From positions 1 through 14,597 of the forward strand of contig CALUWZ010000028.1 in NCBI GenBank assembly GCA_944324625.1: a stretch of DNA of 14,597 bases, in the 5' to 3' direction. The DNA is from an uncultured Mailhella sp. GTDB taxonomy: Bacteria > Desulfobacterota > Desulfovibrionia > Desulfovibrionales > Desulfovibrionaceae. Below, piece by piece: positions 13,415-14,597 of the stretch. The stretch's first letter is position 1. Each line of letters opens with the position of its first letter. The notes beneath the pieces were generated by a model, which was not told the origin of the DNA, did not search any database, and saw only the letters and a program-made list of their open reading frames with translations. The position numbers were made by a program, and so were the translations under genes.

Positions 13415-14597
13415 ATGCAAAGCCTGTTCTTTATTCATGTTTCCGACCTGCATCTTGACAATTTTCCTCCCGTAAAACAGGAAAATGACGAAATAGCCGT
13501 GCGCCTGCATGAAGCCCCCTATGAGGCGCTGCAAAATCTGCTCCGCCTGTGCCAAGAACAAAAACCCCGTTTTTTGGTTTTTTCGGGAGATCTCCACGAA
13601 CACGGCCTTCTGAGCCTGAAAGCCCGCTTCAGGCTGAAAAGCTTTTTCCAAGAACTCAAAAAACTGGATATTCCTTTTTATTATGCCTGCGGAAATCATG
13701 ACCATTTGGGACAGAATGACATTTTTTTCCGCAAATTCGACAATGTTTGCCGTTTCGGAAACAAGTGGGAACAGTTTACCTATCCGCCGAACACGGAAAA
13801 TCCCCTGTGCACAATATACGGCATAAGCCACACCACCCGTAAGGAAACCAAAAACCTGCTCAAGGAATTTTCCGCCGAAACCTGCATAAAAACTGCCCCC
13901 TTTTCCGTCGGGGTGCTGCATGCCACGGTGACCGATTCCGACAAAATCAAAAATACCGACAAGCATGTGACAGCCCTCTGCAGGGAAGCGGATTTTACGG
14001 ATTTATCAAAAAAATTTCCCGAAAACTCTGCCATTGACTACTGGGCACTCGGCCATATCCACGAAGCGGAAATCATACGGGAAAAGCCCGTGCTTGCCTA
14101 CGCGGGAGCCCTGCAGGCAGCACGCATGAGCGAAACAGGCCCCCACGGCGCTGTCCTTGTGCGCATTGACCCCGAAAAAACAGTTCAAACGGAATTTATC
14201 CCCCTTGCCCCCTTAGAAACGTACATTTTCACCCTCACCCTTGACGAAGAAAACGAAGACCTGAACACGGAAGAACAGTGTCTGGAATATTTGGTCTATT
14301 CCTTCAAAAAGGAATATCTGCGCCTTGCCAAAAACCCTTTGTGCCATACCAGAGTTTTTACCCTGTTTTTGGAGGGAAAACATACCCTTTTCGAAAAACT
14401 GTGCGCCGAAGAATTTCTTGCAGACCTGAAAAACAGAATTGAAAGCCAAGAAACGGACTGCAGAATTTTTGTGCGCAAAATACAGACATCCCTCCGCCCC
14501 TGCTTCAGCTTTGAAAACGCCGCCAAGCGCGACGACCTTTTGGGCGAGGTATTTCGGGTGCTTGACAAAGTGAGGGAAAATCCCGAACTTTTTGAAC
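13415..14597 (+). CDS. Calcineurin-type metallophosphoesterase, SbcD/YhaO-like DNA repair nuclease (partial)
   Basis: The frame is open for 394 codons to the window edge, so the C-terminus is missing. All metallophosphoesterase motifs are present: DLH (Asp11, His13), GD (Asp59), GNHD (Asn94-Asp96), a later His at 169 and GHIH (213-216). These bind two metal ions. Homologues such as SbcD/Mre11 and YhaO are the nuclease half of a pair with a large SMC-like ATPase that processes DNA ends. The spacing of motifs and the long region after GHIH fit this type better than a small-molecule phosphodiesterase. The gene begins 24 bases after the TPR-like gene with a poor ribosome site and is probably co-transcribed. 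The sequence just after the window should show a SbcC/YhaN-like ATPase if this reading is right. Confidence 0.85.
   Translation, partial: MQSLFFIHVSDLHLDNFPPVKQENDEIAVRLHEAPYEALQNLLRLCQEQKPRFLVFSGDLHEHGLLSLKARFRLKSFFQELKKLDIPFYYACGNHDHLGQNDIFFRKFDNVCRFGNKWEQFTYPPNTENPLCTIYGISHTTRKETKNLLKEFSAETCIKTAPFSVGVLHATVTDSDKIKNTDKHVTALCREADFTDLSKKFPENSAIDYWALGHIHEAEIIREKPVLAYAGALQAARMSETGPHGAVLVRIDPEKTVQTEFIPLAPLETYIFTLTLDEENEDLNTEEQCLEYLVYSFKKEYLRLAKNPLCHTRVFTLFLEGKHTLFEKLCAEEFLADLKNRIESQETDCRIFVRKIQTSLRPCFSFENAAKRDDLLGEVFRVLDKVRENPELFE

Noticed and set aside
13397..13966. 189-codon minus-strand frame opposite the metallophosphoesterase
   Set aside because: The plus-strand frame carries all metal-binding motifs. 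The antisense frame has none.

Overview
The window looks like ordinary chromosome from a Gram-negative bacterium, most likely a delta-proteobacterium of the Desulfovibrionaceae type. The evidence is moderate GC with AT-rich spacers, lipopolysaccharide-type envelope genes, a sigma-54 gene with acidic and glutamine-rich regions, and the general style of the proteins. The genus cannot be fixed from sequence alone. There is no rRNA, tRNA, insertion sequence, phage gene or CRISPR array.

Layout: (1) 1-364 encodes a small plus-strand lipoprotein. It faces a long minus-strand gene group across a shared bidirectional terminator (465-496). (2) 495-8033 is a minus-strand run read uvrA, gmhB-type heptose phosphatase, PAS-GGDEF diguanylate cyclase, PAP2 phosphatase, LtaS/MdoB-type sulfatase-fold transferase. 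I see no clear terminator inside it. Three of the five genes concern the envelope and one makes c-di-GMP. (3) 8034-8487 is a gene-poor spacer. It holds a near-perfect sigma-54 promoter on the minus strand and, about 150 bases downstream, a strong intrinsic terminator. Together they define a candidate sigma-54-dependent small RNA, with possible upstream activator sites. (4) 8488-9861 encodes a sodium:alanine/glycine symporter. It has its own terminator and a long AT-rich, palindrome-bearing upstream region. (5) 10264-12586 holds rpoN (sigma-54) followed by a short D-Ala-D-Ala carboxypeptidase, ending in a terminator. (6) 12800-14597 holds two plus-strand genes: a TPR-like protein and a calcineurin-type metallophosphoesterase/nuclease that runs off the window.

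The unifying theme is sigma-54. The window contains rpoN, a near-consensus -24/-12 promoter in front of an apparently non-coding transcript, and two weaker elements with exact -24/-12 spacing on either side of the rpoN/TPR divergent gap. If these are real, rpoN would be autoregulated and would also drive its divergent neighbour and a small RNA. The small RNA carries two unpaired anti-Shine-Dalgarno stretches, so it could repress translation of target mRNAs. The promoter and terminator are read directly from the sequence. The RNA, its activator and its targets are inference.
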